Source of the DNA: Planctomycetota bacterium
Lineage (GTDB): Bacteria > Planctomycetota > Planctomycetia > Pirellulales > Pirellulaceae
Assembly (NCBI GenBank): GCA_014238905.1
Contig: JABAAE010000001.1
Span: 170,712 to 234,711, forward strand
Direction of reading: 5' to 3'
Length of the DNA stretch: 64,000 nt
Shown: positions 27,882-37,238 of the stretch, piece by piece
Position numbering within the stretch: the stretch's first letter is position 1
How the letters are laid out: each line of letters begins with the position of its first letter
Program-made: the position numbers and the translations under genes
Notes under the pieces: model-generated
The model's input: the letters and a program-made list of their open reading frames with translations, nothing else
Database searches by the model: none
Told to the model about the DNA's origin: nothing

Positions 27882-29780
27882 TCATGCGATGACAGACTCT
27901 ATCTCGTGAACCAATTCAGAGACTCCGAATGGTTTCCCCTGGACCTTATTAAATCCAATCGCCTCGATCAGAAATTGCGATCTAATTAATGTCTTCAATT
28001 GTCCCATGTTCAACTCCGGAATAAGGACACGTCGGTAACTCTTCAAAATCGATTCCAGATTTTTGGGAAATGGATTCAACCATCGAAGATGGGCATGTGC
28101 GACCGAATGTCCATTGTTCTGGCACTGTTGTACTGCGGTTGCGCAGGCACCGTATGTCCCCCCCCAACTCAACACCAACAACTCTCCAGTCTCTGGTCCT
28201 TGCACGGTCTGGTCACCGATCAACTCCGCCGCGTTTGCAACTTTTTGAGATCGGACATCAGTCATGTGCTGATGATTTTCCGGGTCGTAACTGACATTAC
28301 CGGTCAGATCCTCTTTTTCCAGACCGCCAATTCGATGCATTAAACCGGGTGTGCCGGGCAAGGCCCATGGTCGCGCCAAAAGCTCGTCTCGTTGGTAAGG
28401 CAAGAAGGTTTCGCCTTCTGCAATCGCCGGCGGATGAGTGACAGTGATAGGTTTTAAATCCTCTTCAGAAGGAATCCGCCAAGGTTCTGAACCATTGGCA
28501 ATATACCCGTCGGACAGGATAAAGACTGGCGTCATCAACTTGGTAGAAATCCGCCACGCCTCTTGGGCCACGTCAAAACAGTCTGCCGGACTCTGCGCCG
28601 CAATCACCGGAATGGGGGATTCACCGTTGCGGCCAAATAGAACCTGCAACAAATCCGACTGCTCGGTTTTTGTCGGTAGGCCTGTGCTGGGGCCGCCCCT
28701 TTGAACATCAATGATCAGCATTGGCAATTCCAACATCACGCCCAGGCCGATTCCCTCGGCTTTCAACGCAATCCCGGGACCGCTCGAGGTTGTAATCGCC
28801 ATCGAGCCTCCGAATGCAGCTCCAATGGCCGAGCAAACGGCCGCAATCTCGTCTTCGGCCTGAAATGTCCGTACCCCAAACCGTTTGTACTGACTCAACT
28901 CATGCAAAATATCACTGGCAGGGGTAATTGGATAGGATCCGAGGAAAAGATCCTTACCACTTAGTTTGGATGCGGCTATCAACCCGTAAACCAAAGCCTG
29001 ATTGCCCATAATATTTTTATAGGTCCCGGGAGTCAGCTGGGCGGGATTAACATGAAAACTGGTCGCGAGAGCTTCCGTCGTTTCACCATAATTCCAGCCT
29101 GCTTTCAATGCTCGAATATTAGCTTCGGCAACCTCCGGCTTACGCCCAAACTTGGCATCGATAAACCGCATCGTCGGATCGAGATTCCGACCATAAAGCC
29201 AGAACACCAAACCCATCGCAAAAAAATTGCGGCAACGATCGGCAAGCTTGGTTGACATCCCAAGGTCTTCCACTGCGGCTCGCGTCAGCTTGGTCATCGG
29301 TACCTTGATCAACCGGTACTTCGAAAGAGAGGCATCATCCAGCGGGTTTCGATCCGACTTGGCGAGCTTCAGATCCTTGGATGCGAAGCTATCCTCGTTG
29401 ACAATCAGGATTCCTCTTTCCTTTAAGTCCTGAACGTTGGTCAACAAGGCCGCAGGATTCATCGCGATCAAGGCATCCAAACCATCACCAGGTGTAAAGA
29501 TCTCCTCGGATGCAAACTGGACCTGGAAACCACTTACACCAGCTCGTGTACCTCGAGGTGCACGAATCTCCGCTGGAAAATCCGGAAAAGTTGCTACGTC
29601 ATTACCCGAAAGAGCAGACGTGTTAGTCAATTGAGATCCGAGCAACTGCATGCCATCCCCGGAGTCACCGGCCAAGCGGACCGTCGCTCCAGCAATTTCC
29701 GTGGTGGGTTTATTGGTTTGTAGTTCTTCCGAAGCTGAAATCATGGCTTTGATTTGGGATGCATCCTGAACGGGATACAT
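27882..29780 (-). CDS. korA: 2-oxoacid:ferredoxin oxidoreductase, fused gamma-alpha subunit
   Basis: A 632-residue subunit. Residues about 33-200 form the gamma domain (VRLAGDSGDGMQLLG, FPDFPAEIRAPRGT). The alpha/PFOR N-terminal domain follows from about residue 260, with the Y283-P-I-T-P287 motif and TTSSGPGIALKAEG, then a C-terminal transketolase-like domain (VLSWGGTYGACATAV). The gamma-alpha fusion is standard for KorA in aerobic bacteria. It is the first gene of the korAB pair. The start is not certain: neither the ATG at 29780 nor that at 29744 has a good ribosome-binding site. Confidence 0.93.
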   Translation of the reverse strand: MYPVQDASQIKAMISASEELQTNKPTTEIAGATVRLAGDSGDGMQLLGSQLTNTSALSGNDVATFPDFPAEIRAPRGTRAGVSGFQVQFASEEIFTPGDGLDALIAMNPAALLTNVQDLKERGILIVNEDSFASKDLKLAKSDRNPLDDASLSKYRLIKVPMTKLTRAAVEDLGMSTKLADRCRNFFAMGLVFWLYGRNLDPTMRFIDAKFGRKPEVAEANIRALKAGWNYGETTEALATSFHVNPAQLTPGTYKNIMGNQALVYGLIAASKLSGKDLFLGSYPITPASDILHELSQYKRFGVRTFQAEDEIAAVCSAIGAAFGGSMAITTSSGPGIALKAEGIGLGVMLELPMLIIDVQRGGPSTGLPTKTEQSDLLQVLFGRNGESPIPVIAAQSPADCFDVAQEAWRISTKLMTPVFILSDGYIANGSEPWRIPSEEDLKPITVTHPPAIAEGETFLPYQRDELLARPWALPGTPGLMHRIGGLEKEDLTGNVSYDPENHQHMTDVRSQKVANAAELIGDQTVQGPETGELLVLSWGGTYGACATAVQQCQNNGHSVAHAHLRWLNPFPKNLESILKSYRRVLIPELNMGQLKTLIRSQFLIEAIGFNKVQGKPFGVSELVHEIESVIA

Positions 29781-30395
29781 GCATAAAGGAGATGGCTGAA
29801 TTGGAAAGACTTACGGAATATCACGGCTATGTTAAAGACGAACTTGTCCATTCTGATTCTGATACTTGGAATTGGAACGCCCGTGTTGGAGAAATCATCT
29901 TTTGAAACCCAAAATAAACGGCTCTCTGTAGTCGAAATCAACGCCGAATATAAAAAACGGCGGCATAGCATTTGGAGGGGCAAAGTGAATTGTAACCTTT
30001 TCCTGCCTGCATTTAACCACTGCAAGCCCTTCGATGATACCGCTTTTTTGACAATCCCTAAAGGCGATAATCGCCTGGTTTTGAGGTCAAATTGCTCGGC
30101 TGGGCAACCTGCAAAGGCAGTATTCGCCGTTTTTTTAACTTGGCAATTCGCACTCCCGGCTTTCCCGCCCAATTCCCGCCGTTGAGCCAACGGTTAAAAT
30201 GGGCTAGAATTCTCGCGTTTGAAACAACGTGCTTGAGGGCGACTGACTGTCTGAAAAAAGCACTTGTTGCTGGAGCAACCTATCACAATCGTCGTCGGCA
30301 TGGACTTTCAACTTGCCGGTCGCCACTTGGCATGGCCCGTCCATTGACAAGGCTGCTCCAATAATTTCGCGTCATTATTTTAAGGGAACCGTTCG
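29781..30395. other. Intergenic, 615 bp, no convincing gene
   Basis: Divergent region between korA (minus) and ndk (plus), the longest gene-free stretch in the window. Overlapping frames on both strands (for example 29829-30185 plus and 29741-30190 minus) look like chance frames: no domain, poor composition, mutually exclusive. It must hold the korAB and ndk promoters. The ndk ribosome-binding site AAGGGAA is at its right end. Confidence 0.5.
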
Positions 30396-30854
30396 TTGGA
30401 AAGATCTCTGATTCTCCTCAAACCCGACTGCGTACAGCGTCGACTTATTGGAAAGATCATTTCTCGTTTTGAAGAGAAAGCGATCAACATCATTGCCATG
30501 AAGTTAATACAGGTCACCCCTGAATTAGCGAAACAACATTACCATGAACACGTTGAGAAGCCGTTTTATCCTGGCTTGGAATCCTTCATCACCGGCGCTC
30601 CCGTCGTTGCGATGGTTCTGGAAGGACTGGATGTCATCCATGTCGTTCGGGAAATGTTGGGTGCTACCAGCGGACTGAAGGCATCCCCGGGAACGATTCG
30701 AGGTGATTTCAGTAGCAGTCGCCAAATGAATCTTGTTCATGCCTCCGATGGAGCAGACGCTGCGGCCAGAGAAATTGGTTTGTATTTCAATGAAAATGAA
30801 GTCTGCAGCTACCAACCGACACTGACTCCCTGGCTCAAAGCAGACGACGAGTAG
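30396..30854 (+). CDS. ndk: Nucleoside diphosphate kinase
   Basis: A 152-residue enzyme that transfers the gamma-phosphate between nucleoside tri- and diphosphates through a phospho-histidine. Family signatures are LILLKPDCVQRRLIGKII at the start, MLGATSGLKASPGTIRGDF in the nucleotide site, and NLVH115ASDGADAAAREIGLYF, where His115 is the phosphorylated residue. The usual H-G-S-D-S sequence is H-A-S-D-G here, a small deviation. It starts with TTG, supported by AAGGGAA seven nucleotides upstream and by the family's normal N-terminus. It is transcribed alone and followed by a strong hairpin. Confidence 0.97.
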   Translation: MERSLILLKPDCVQRRLIGKIISRFEEKAINIIAMKLIQVTPELAKQHYHEHVEKPFYPGLESFITGAPVVAMVLEGLDVIHVVREMLGATSGLKASPGTIRGDFSSSRQMNLVHASDGADAAAREIGLYFNENEVCSYQPTLTPWLKADDE

Positions 30855-30908
30855 TTTTTCCTGGTGGTTGCCAAAAAAAAGATCTCCTAGCACACTATGC
30901 ATTTTTGC

Positions 30909-30934
30909 AACGCCCGGGAATTTACCCGGGCGTT
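30909..30934. terminator. Strong GC hairpin between convergent ndk and sulfatase genes
   Basis: A perfect 10-bp stem AACGCCCGGG / CCCGGGCGTT with a 6-nt AATTTA loop, 55 nt after ndk and 73 nt from the 3' end of the opposing sulfatase gene. No long T-run follows on either strand, so termination may be partly factor-dependent. The position and symmetry suggest a two-way terminator. Confidence 0.65.
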
Positions 30935-31006
30935 ATCATCCTTCTCCATGAACGACTGGAGAACGAAACCAGATTCGTTGTGCAAACCCTTCACCGCCAG
31001 ACGGTG

Positions 31007-32467
31007 TCAATCTGCCGCAGGTGTCCAAACCGGTGAATCATCTAAGAGCTCACGGTAACCGGCTTGCAGCTTGTCACGCATTTCAGAAAACTTCCCAGGC
31101 CGGGAGCCGATAAGATTCTTCGATTCGGTTGCATCGTTGCGCAAGTCATAGAGTTCAAATTGTGTGAGTCGGGCGGATTGGGCCTGCTGTTTTTCCGATG
31201 CGGTCAAATTGGTAAATCTTGGCAACTGGTTCTCATCTAAAGTCGCCAAGAGCTTCCATGGACCGTCGCGTATGGCGACTTTCGGTTGACTGATCGCACT
31301 GAAATAACACCAAAGTAATGGCTTGGCCCTTTTGAAAGTTCCGTTGCGGAGAAACCCCGAAATATCGGTTCCATCCAAAGCGAGTTTTTTTGGAATGGTG
31401 GCTTTGGCCAATGCGCAAAACGTTGGCAAGAAATCCAGCGATGAGATGGGACTGGAAACCGTCTGCCCGGCCACCAAAGTTTCAGGCCAACTGACAATTC
31501 CGGCGACCCGGACTCCTGCTTCGTGAACATGAAGTTTCATCCCCTTGAGGGGGTGGGGTGTTCCGTACGATCGGCCGGCGGATTTACCATACCTTAATAG
31601 TGTTTCTGGACCATTGTCGCTGGTAAATATTACAAGTGTCTCCTTTCGAAGCTTCATTGAATCTAGAGCGGCAATCAATCGCCCCACCGCCAGATCGACG
31701 TTTTCAACGTTGGCAAAATATTGGGCTTCGTTCTGATTGCGGGCGAAATCAGAGTATTTCTTCACCAATTCCGGAGGGGAGGCCACCGGCTCATGGGGCT
31801 CGTGGAAAGCCATAAAGACGAAAAAAGGATCCTGGATACCGGAGCTCTCCTCTTGCGTCATCCAAGTCACCACTTCATCAACAACGAGCTGACAACTGTA
31901 TCCCTTTAGTGGTCCAACCGGTTTTCCATTCCTGACAAAGTTTCCCGGATTCTCGTGAGACGGCGATGCGTTGTTCTGTGTTGCGAACCAGTGATCAAAT
32001 CCGAAAGCATCCGGCTGAGGTTGCTGCTGCGGGTCATTGAACCGACTGTTGCAGTGCCATTTTCCGGCCATACACGTTCGGTATCCGGCGGACTTCAATA
32101 GTCTCGCGACCGTCACCTCTTCCCGCTTCATATGGACCGACTCACGGGCGTTGGCGGTTTTCTTTTTGGCCGGTGGGATCCAGTCAAACACGCCAGCCCG
32201 GTTTGGACTTCGGCCCGTTAGAAGTCCAACTCGACTCGGTGAGCAAACCGGTGCGGCCGCATAGCACTGGGTCAATCGGACGCCGGTTGCCGCCAACGCA
32301 TTCAGATGAGGAGTCTGAATGTGAGGATGACCATAACATTGCAAGTCGCCATAACCGAGGTCATCGCAAAGTATAACGACGATATTAGGCCGATCATCAG
32401 CAGAACTGGACGGGACAACCCACGGCAGGAAGAGGAACAGGGCCAAACCGTAAACGTATACGTACAT
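31007..32467 (-). CDS. Secreted sulfatase
   Basis: A 486-residue sulfatase. The chosen ATG has TTGGAG five nucleotides upstream and starts a signal peptide (MYVYVYGLALFLFLPWVV). An in-frame start 19 codons earlier is less likely. The core starts PNIVVILCDDLGYGDLQCYG. The formylglycine motif is C75-S-P-S-R, followed by GLLTGR and later MAGKWHCN and FTSDNGPE. It should hydrolyse sulfate esters of extracellular glycans. It is convergent with ndk and divergent from nothing: the glycosyltransferase pair upstream is on the same strand with a 118 bp gap. Confidence 0.95.
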   Translation of the reverse strand: MYVYVYGLALFLFLPWVVPSSSADDRPNIVVILCDDLGYGDLQCYGHPHIQTPHLNALAATGVRLTQCYAAAPVCSPSRVGLLTGRSPNRAGVFDWIPPAKKKTANARESVHMKREEVTVARLLKSAGYRTCMAGKWHCNSRFNDPQQQPQPDAFGFDHWFATQNNASPSHENPGNFVRNGKPVGPLKGYSCQLVVDEVVTWMTQEESSGIQDPFFVFMAFHEPHEPVASPPELVKKYSDFARNQNEAQYFANVENVDLAVGRLIAALDSMKLRKETLVIFTSDNGPETLLRYGKSAGRSYGTPHPLKGMKLHVHEAGVRVAGIVSWPETLVAGQTVSSPISSLDFLPTFCALAKATIPKKLALDGTDISGFLRNGTFKRAKPLLWCYFSAISQPKVAIRDGPWKLLATLDENQLPRFTNLTASEKQQAQSARLTQFELYDLRNDATESKNLIGSRPGKFSEMRDKLQAGYRELLDDSPVWTPAAD

Positions 32468-32585
32468 AGGGACTCCAATGATGGGGTAATGTACAGTCAA
32501 AATCAACTTCGCCAACGCCACCAACCGAGAAACGTTGTCGAGTATCCAGGTGACATTTTAACTCTTGACTGTTTTCTTAGAACGA

Positions 32586-33695
32586 TCAATCCACCAGCAG
32601 TCCATTGTAATAGTCGACATACTTTGACACCATTTTTTCGACTGTAAACTCCTCGCGCATTCTGGCAATCGCATTTTTGGACAGGTTCATATGCAAGCTT
32701 GCATCATTCAGAATCCGCTCCGTCCGTTGGGCAAAGGCAGCCCGATCACCAAGAGGCACCAGAAAACCAGTCTCATCCTGAACGACCAAATCCCGATTCC
32801 CCGGAATATCAGTAGCAACAACCGGAACCCCGGCGGCCATCGCCTCCATCAAGGCATTGGACTGCCCCTCGTAGTCACTTGCCAGCCAAAACACATCGAG
32901 ACACGCTATCAACTCTTTCGCGTCGGCGCGTTCTCCAAGAAAATGAAACCGATCGCCGATCTCAACCTGATCCCGAAACCTTTCCAGACGCCATCTCTCC
33001 GGACCATCACCAACCACAAGGAAATGCACATCATCGCGAATGCACTTCAGGAGGTCCGCCGCCCAAACCAAGTCCTTCATTCGCTTCTGCTTCCAGAGTC
33101 TTCCCACCGATCCAACCAACTTGGTTTCCGGCGGTAGCTCCAACGCTTCCAACAAAGCTCTCCGCATTTCCGCCACGGGATTCAAATTCGGAATCTCAAT
33201 GCCATTGGGTATCATCGTAAACTGCTCTGCAGGAATCCCATTGCTTTGATAAAAATCACGTATTCCTGAACTATTGGTAACCATTCCATGCGTACGCTTG
33301 GCCAAATAGCGGTCGATAACAAACTCATGCCAACGTTTCCATGGATCAACACACCGCTCTCCGGCAACGATCTTTTTGATACCGCATTTCAATGAGGCCA
33401 AGCGACCATAGCTGTTGGCGGCGAAAATCCAGGTATGCACCAGATCAGGCTGTAAATCCTGAATGAGCCTCTTGAGGCGAAAATAAGCCGGAATATCGAG
33501 TTTCCATCGCTTGCCAATGGAATGAACGGGAATCCCTGCCTCCTCCAGTGATGCCAGGTAGGGTCCGCCACTAGTCAACAGTGCAACATGTGTTTCAAAT
33601 TGATCGGTCGGTAAACGAGTCACCAAAGTCGTCAGCTGTTTTTCTGCTCCACCACGTACCAGGGTGGGAATAATTTGCAATATTTTCTTGCTCAA
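32586..33695 (-). CDS. Glycosyltransferase, GT4 family
   Basis: A 369-residue GT-B retaining glycosyltransferase. The N-terminal half has the acceptor-side loop RGGAEKQLTTLV. The C-terminal half has VGSVGRLWKQKRMKDLV and the nucleotide-sugar segment LASDYEGQSNALMEAMAAG (E-x7-E) followed by VPVVATDIPGNRDLV. It starts with TTG, overlapping the stop of the upstream glycosyltransferase by 4 nt (TTGA), so the two are translationally coupled. Donor and acceptor sugars are unknown; the pair probably makes a cell-surface or exported polysaccharide. Confidence 0.93.
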   Translation of the reverse strand: MSKKILQIIPTLVRGGAEKQLTTLVTRLPTDQFETHVALLTSGGPYLASLEEAGIPVHSIGKRWKLDIPAYFRLKRLIQDLQPDLVHTWIFAANSYGRLASLKCGIKKIVAGERCVDPWKRWHEFVIDRYLAKRTHGMVTNSSGIRDFYQSNGIPAEQFTMIPNGIEIPNLNPVAEMRRALLEALELPPETKLVGSVGRLWKQKRMKDLVWAADLLKCIRDDVHFLVVGDGPERWRLERFRDQVEIGDRFHFLGERADAKELIACLDVFWLASDYEGQSNALMEAMAAGVPVVATDIPGNRDLVVQDETGFLVPLGDRAAFAQRTERILNDASLHMNLSKNAIARMREEFTVEKMVSKYVDYYNGLLVD

Positions 33696-34933
33696 AGTCC
33701 CTTCTCCGGGTTGGAATCTACTGAATTTCTATCCGATTGTTCAAGCGGTACCGATCGCCCCTGAGATGGTGATAACTGCCTTTCGATTAGTTCTAAATGC
33801 TTTTGTGCCATACGAGACAGTGAGTAGTTCTCTTCAACGTATTGCCGGGCGCTTTTTGCCATCCGATGGGATTGATCTGATTTTTGAATCGTATCCAGAA
33901 TCGCCCGGGCCAAATCCTCAGGGTCTTTGACTCTGCACGTGCGGCCACGATGATCACCAATGAGCGCTCGATTTCCGGGAATGTCTGTTGCCACAACCGG
34001 CACCTCGGCTGCCATCGCTTCCAATAAGGACAACGACATCCCTTCCTGATAGGACGGAAGAACAAATGCGTCGGCAGCCGCCAACACGTCAGTCACTTCG
34101 TCAAATGATCCGGGCATGACGACCTCACAGGTCTGGTTGGATTCCCGGATCCGATCCCAGATGACTTGGCCGTCGGGTCCTTCACCAACCAACCAAAGTC
34201 TGCCTCTGGGAAATGCCTTGGCAACCCATTTCCACGCATCGACCAGGTCAAGCAATCCTTTTTGAATATCAAGCCGCCCGGTATAGACCACCAGTGGCTC
34301 GCCTGGTTCCACCTTGAGTATCGGGTGTGCGTCTGCCAAAGCAAAGCGGGCAGCTGCAGCACCATCACTCTTGAAATCAACAAGTTCAACTCCGTTGGGT
34401 ACGTAGTGGACTTTCGAAGAATCAAATCCGGATTCGAGGAGCTCTTCTTCCACCCGACGGCTTGGTGCGACCATAGCCGATGCCGTTTTACAGACGTTCT
34501 TGATCCTTGTCCCAAATCGGGCGGTTCGATGCCAACTACAGTCACCTGTAGAACCAGCGCCCTCGGCTCTTACCACGACCGGTTTTTCAAATCGCCCCAA
34601 GGTACCAATGGCAGCATAGGCGTCATGTTTCAACATCGAAACCAGCACAGCATCGTAATCTAAACGATGATTGCCCAGCCACCTCTTCAAACCGGAAATA
34701 TAACGATAGGTTCCCCAGCCTCGAGTCTTGGGATTGGCTAATCGTGTCACCGGAATCTCACGATGTACCAACTCGGCCGGCCAATGTGATTCCCATTTAG
34801 CGGTGACAACGCGGACCTGATGCCCCATTTTCTGAAACTCTTGAGCCAACCCCGCCATCGCACGCTCGGCCCCACCGACCAAGGGCCAAAAACGACGGGA
34901 AATCAGTACAAGGCGACGTGATTGCATTAACAA
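33692..34933 (-). CDS. Glycosyltransferase, GT4 family
   Basis: A 413-residue GT-B glycosyltransferase and first gene of a coupled pair. The N-terminus ISRRFWPLVGGAERAMAGLA holds the G-G-A-E acceptor loop. The donor-binding half has VVYTGRLDIQKGLLDLV and LPSYQEGMSLSLLEAMAAE, then VPVVATDIPGNRALIG, strongly alike the partner's equivalent segment. That similarity suggests an old duplication of the two genes. No membrane segment is seen, so it acts at the cytoplasmic face. Confidence 0.93.
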   Translation of the reverse strand: MLMQSRRLVLISRRFWPLVGGAERAMAGLAQEFQKMGHQVRVVTAKWESHWPAELVHREIPVTRLANPKTRGWGTYRYISGLKRWLGNHRLDYDAVLVSMLKHDAYAAIGTLGRFEKPVVVRAEGAGSTGDCSWHRTARFGTRIKNVCKTASAMVAPSRRVEEELLESGFDSSKVHYVPNGVELVDFKSDGAAAARFALADAHPILKVEPGEPLVVYTGRLDIQKGLLDLVDAWKWVAKAFPRGRLWLVGEGPDGQVIWDRIRESNQTCEVVMPGSFDEVTDVLAAADAFVLPSYQEGMSLSLLEAMAAEVPVVATDIPGNRALIGDHRGRTCRVKDPEDLARAILDTIQKSDQSHRMAKSARQYVEENYSLSRMAQKHLELIERQLSPSQGRSVPLEQSDRNSVDSNPEKGL

Positions 34934-35138
34934 AACAAAGGGTTTAAGGATAAATTCAGATTAATGATGCGGATGCCCTCAAGACCAATCTGCCCGGCAA
35001 CCTGACATTTACCGAGAAATGGATGCCTTTACCTTATCATCTACTCCGTTGCCGTAGGGAAGGCAGTCTCGGTTTTCTTGTCTCCAAGAACCATCTTCAA
35101 ACGCATGACACGCTTGCGAAATCCCTCAACCCATCAAG

Positions 35139-35687
35139 TTATTGCTGGATGCCGTCTGAACCCAGATCTCTTGGAGCCACATCTTCGGGGGCCAACGTGG
35201 CCAAGTAAGGAAGATTCCGATATTCGTCGTTGAAGTCTAGTCCGTAGCCAACAACAAATTCATCGGGAATATCAAATGCAATAAAGTCCACGTCGAATTC
35301 GACCTCTTGACGCCCCGATTTCCTCATCAGTACGGCGGTACGGAGCGAGGTCGGGGAAAGCGACTTCATTTGGTCAACGAGTTTTTTTAGGGTATGTCCG
35401 GTATCGAAGATATCATCGATTAAGAGGACGTCATGTCCTGAGATGTCTGGCATCAAGTCGCTGTTGATTCGCAACTCTCCTCGGCAGGCCCCGTCATAGC
35501 TGGCCGCTTGGACAACCCCCACCCGAAGCGGCATTGAAAGTAGTCGGATTGTATCTGCTAGCAAAACAACACTGCCCGTCAGGACACCAATGATTGTAAG
35601 AGGTTTGCCAGCGTAGGCTTGATCGATTTGACTCGACATTTTTTCAACCCCGGCCCGTAATTCCTCTTCTGATAGCAAGATTTTCAT
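35139..35687 (-). CDS. hpt: Hypoxanthine phosphoribosyltransferase
   Basis: A 182-residue purine-salvage enzyme that joins hypoxanthine or guanine to PRPP. The PRPP-binding motif is DVLLIDDIFDTGHTL. The N-terminal ITGV-like loop is IIGVLTGSVVLLADTIR, and FDIPDEFVVGYGLDF is the base-binding end. The ATG at 35687 (MKILLSEEEL, with GGAT upstream) matches the family's usual N-terminus. A TTG eight codons earlier is also in frame. It stands alone on the minus strand. Confidence 0.95.
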   Translation of the reverse strand: MKILLSEEELRAGVEKMSSQIDQAYAGKPLTIIGVLTGSVVLLADTIRLLSMPLRVGVVQAASYDGACRGELRINSDLMPDISGHDVLLIDDIFDTGHTLKKLVDQMKSLSPTSLRTAVLMRKSGRQEVEFDVDFIAFDIPDEFVVGYGLDFNDEYRNLPYLATLAPEDVAPRDLGSDGIQQ

Positions 35688-35924
35688 GGGTGAATCCGTA
35701 ATAGAGTCCAACTTCAGCTTTTGTGGAATTCTAAGGCTTTGGACGCGATTCCGGTACCCATAAATCGATATGTCCGCTGTGGGGATTGCATGTTAGATTA
35801 GGGGTGATCGCTCGTGCAAAATGGCTTCGACGACGGGGTGATCGCTTCAGTAAACATGGATGTTTTGACTAACAGCGGCGGAGGGAGTTTCCCTGCGGTG
35901 CTGAACTGGATCAGGGAAGAAAAA

Positions 35925-37115
35925 ATGCGCAACAATTTTGATCGGTTACTCTCCACTATCAGCCTCGGACGGTTCGTTCTGTTGGTCGGATTGGCCGTCT
36001 TCGTCAGCTCGGTTTCCAATGCCAAAGGCCAAAATCCTGGTGGGTTCGGTCAACAGAATTTTCAGCAACCCAAACAGCAACCCAAACAGCAGTCAAACGG
36101 ACTGGGCGTTAACCGGGGAAATCAGGCGAACTTCGCAACAGCAAGCAACCCTCAAACCGGTGCAGCTAACCCGGGTTCTCCACAGGGTAATCCCCGTTTC
36201 AACAGTGGCCCGCAAACAAAACCGCCTCTACCCGAGGTGCGTAAGGCGGCTAACCAGATGCTCCCACGGCCCTTTCCGGAACTTTCCGAAGCACATATTC
36301 AGTACCTGAATCAACTACTGGATTATTGGGAAAAAAACAGCGACAAGATCAAACGATATCATTGCCGGTTTACCAATTGGACCTACAACTCGATGCAGGT
36401 TCCCATGGCAGATCCGAAATCCAATCACGTGTTTGCACAGACCATTTCAGTAGGAACTGTCAAGTTTGCGTCGCCCGACAAAGGGCTCTTTCATGCCGAA
36501 AAGGTCTGGGCATTTGATCGCGAGCTTTACGCCAACCAAAAAGACCCATTCAAGGAGTCACCAGAACTTCGACAACGGTGGCATTGTGACGGAAAAGCCG
36601 TCTACGAGTTTCTATATACCCGGAAGGAGTTGGTGGAGACCCCGATACCGGAAGAAATGCGAGGTGAACGCATTGTGGATGGTCCCCTTCCATTTCTTTT
36701 CGGAGCCAAAAGCGCCGATCTGAAGTCACGATACTGGATGCGGGTCATCACCCCAAAAGAAAGGGGTGAAAAGGGTGAATATTGGCTTGAAGCGTTTCCA
36801 AAATATCGAGCCGATGCAGCGAATTTCCAAAAGGTCGAGATCGTCCTTGAAAAAACCGACTTTCTGCCCGCCGTTCTCACACTATTTGCGCCTGAGCATG
36901 ACTTGATGAATGGGAAAACCATTGTCAAGCAAACGATAAAATTTGATAAAAGAAAAATATGGGAATCCGAAAACTCTACTGCCTTTGGCAGCCTTTTCGA
37001 CGAACTGCTTCACCCCCCCAAAACGCCTTTCAGCTGGAAACGGGTCAACACCCAATTGCGGGATACAGCCAGAAACACCACTCCCAACGGCCAACCCCAA
37101 GTACTACGCAAGTAA
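35925..37115 (+). CDS. TIGR03009-type exported planctomycete protein
   Basis: A 396-residue protein. The ATG at 35925 (MRNNFDRLLST) has AGGGAAG just upstream and leads into a signal sequence (FVLLVGLAVFVSSVSNAKGQ); an in-frame GTG at 35814 is less likely. A Gln/Asn/Pro-rich segment with tandem QQPKQQPKQQ follows. The conserved domain then begins near residue 130 (LNQLLDYWEKNSDKIKRYHC) and includes WVFDRELY-like and RYWMRVITPKERGEKGEYWL pieces typical of TIGR03009. The function is unknown; the domain may be a LolA-like lipid-carrier fold, which is inference. It is monocistronic. Confidence 0.85.
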   Translation: MRNNFDRLLSTISLGRFVLLVGLAVFVSSVSNAKGQNPGGFGQQNFQQPKQQPKQQSNGLGVNRGNQANFATASNPQTGAANPGSPQGNPRFNSGPQTKPPLPEVRKAANQMLPRPFPELSEAHIQYLNQLLDYWEKNSDKIKRYHCRFTNWTYNSMQVPMADPKSNHVFAQTISVGTVKFASPDKGLFHAEKVWAFDRELYANQKDPFKESPELRQRWHCDGKAVYEFLYTRKELVETPIPEEMRGERIVDGPLPFLFGAKSADLKSRYWMRVITPKERGEKGEYWLEAFPKYRADAANFQKVEIVLEKTDFLPAVLTLFAPEHDLMNGKTIVKQTIKFDKRKIWESENSTAFGSLFDELLHPPKTPFSWKRVNTQLRDTARNTTPNGQPQVLRK

Positions 37116-37238
37116 AGGGTGCTGGACCCTATTGCATTAGTCCCTAATATTTTTTTGCCTGCATAACGATCCAAAGCAGGTTTCCAATCGCCCACAGGTG
37201 CCGGTAATATGCGCACCAATTTGGCCGGAAACCACCAT

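Noticed and set aside
29741..30190. 149-codon minus-strand and 118-codon plus-strand frames upstream of ndk
   Set aside because: They exclude each other, have no family features, and the minus-strand one overlaps the start of korA.
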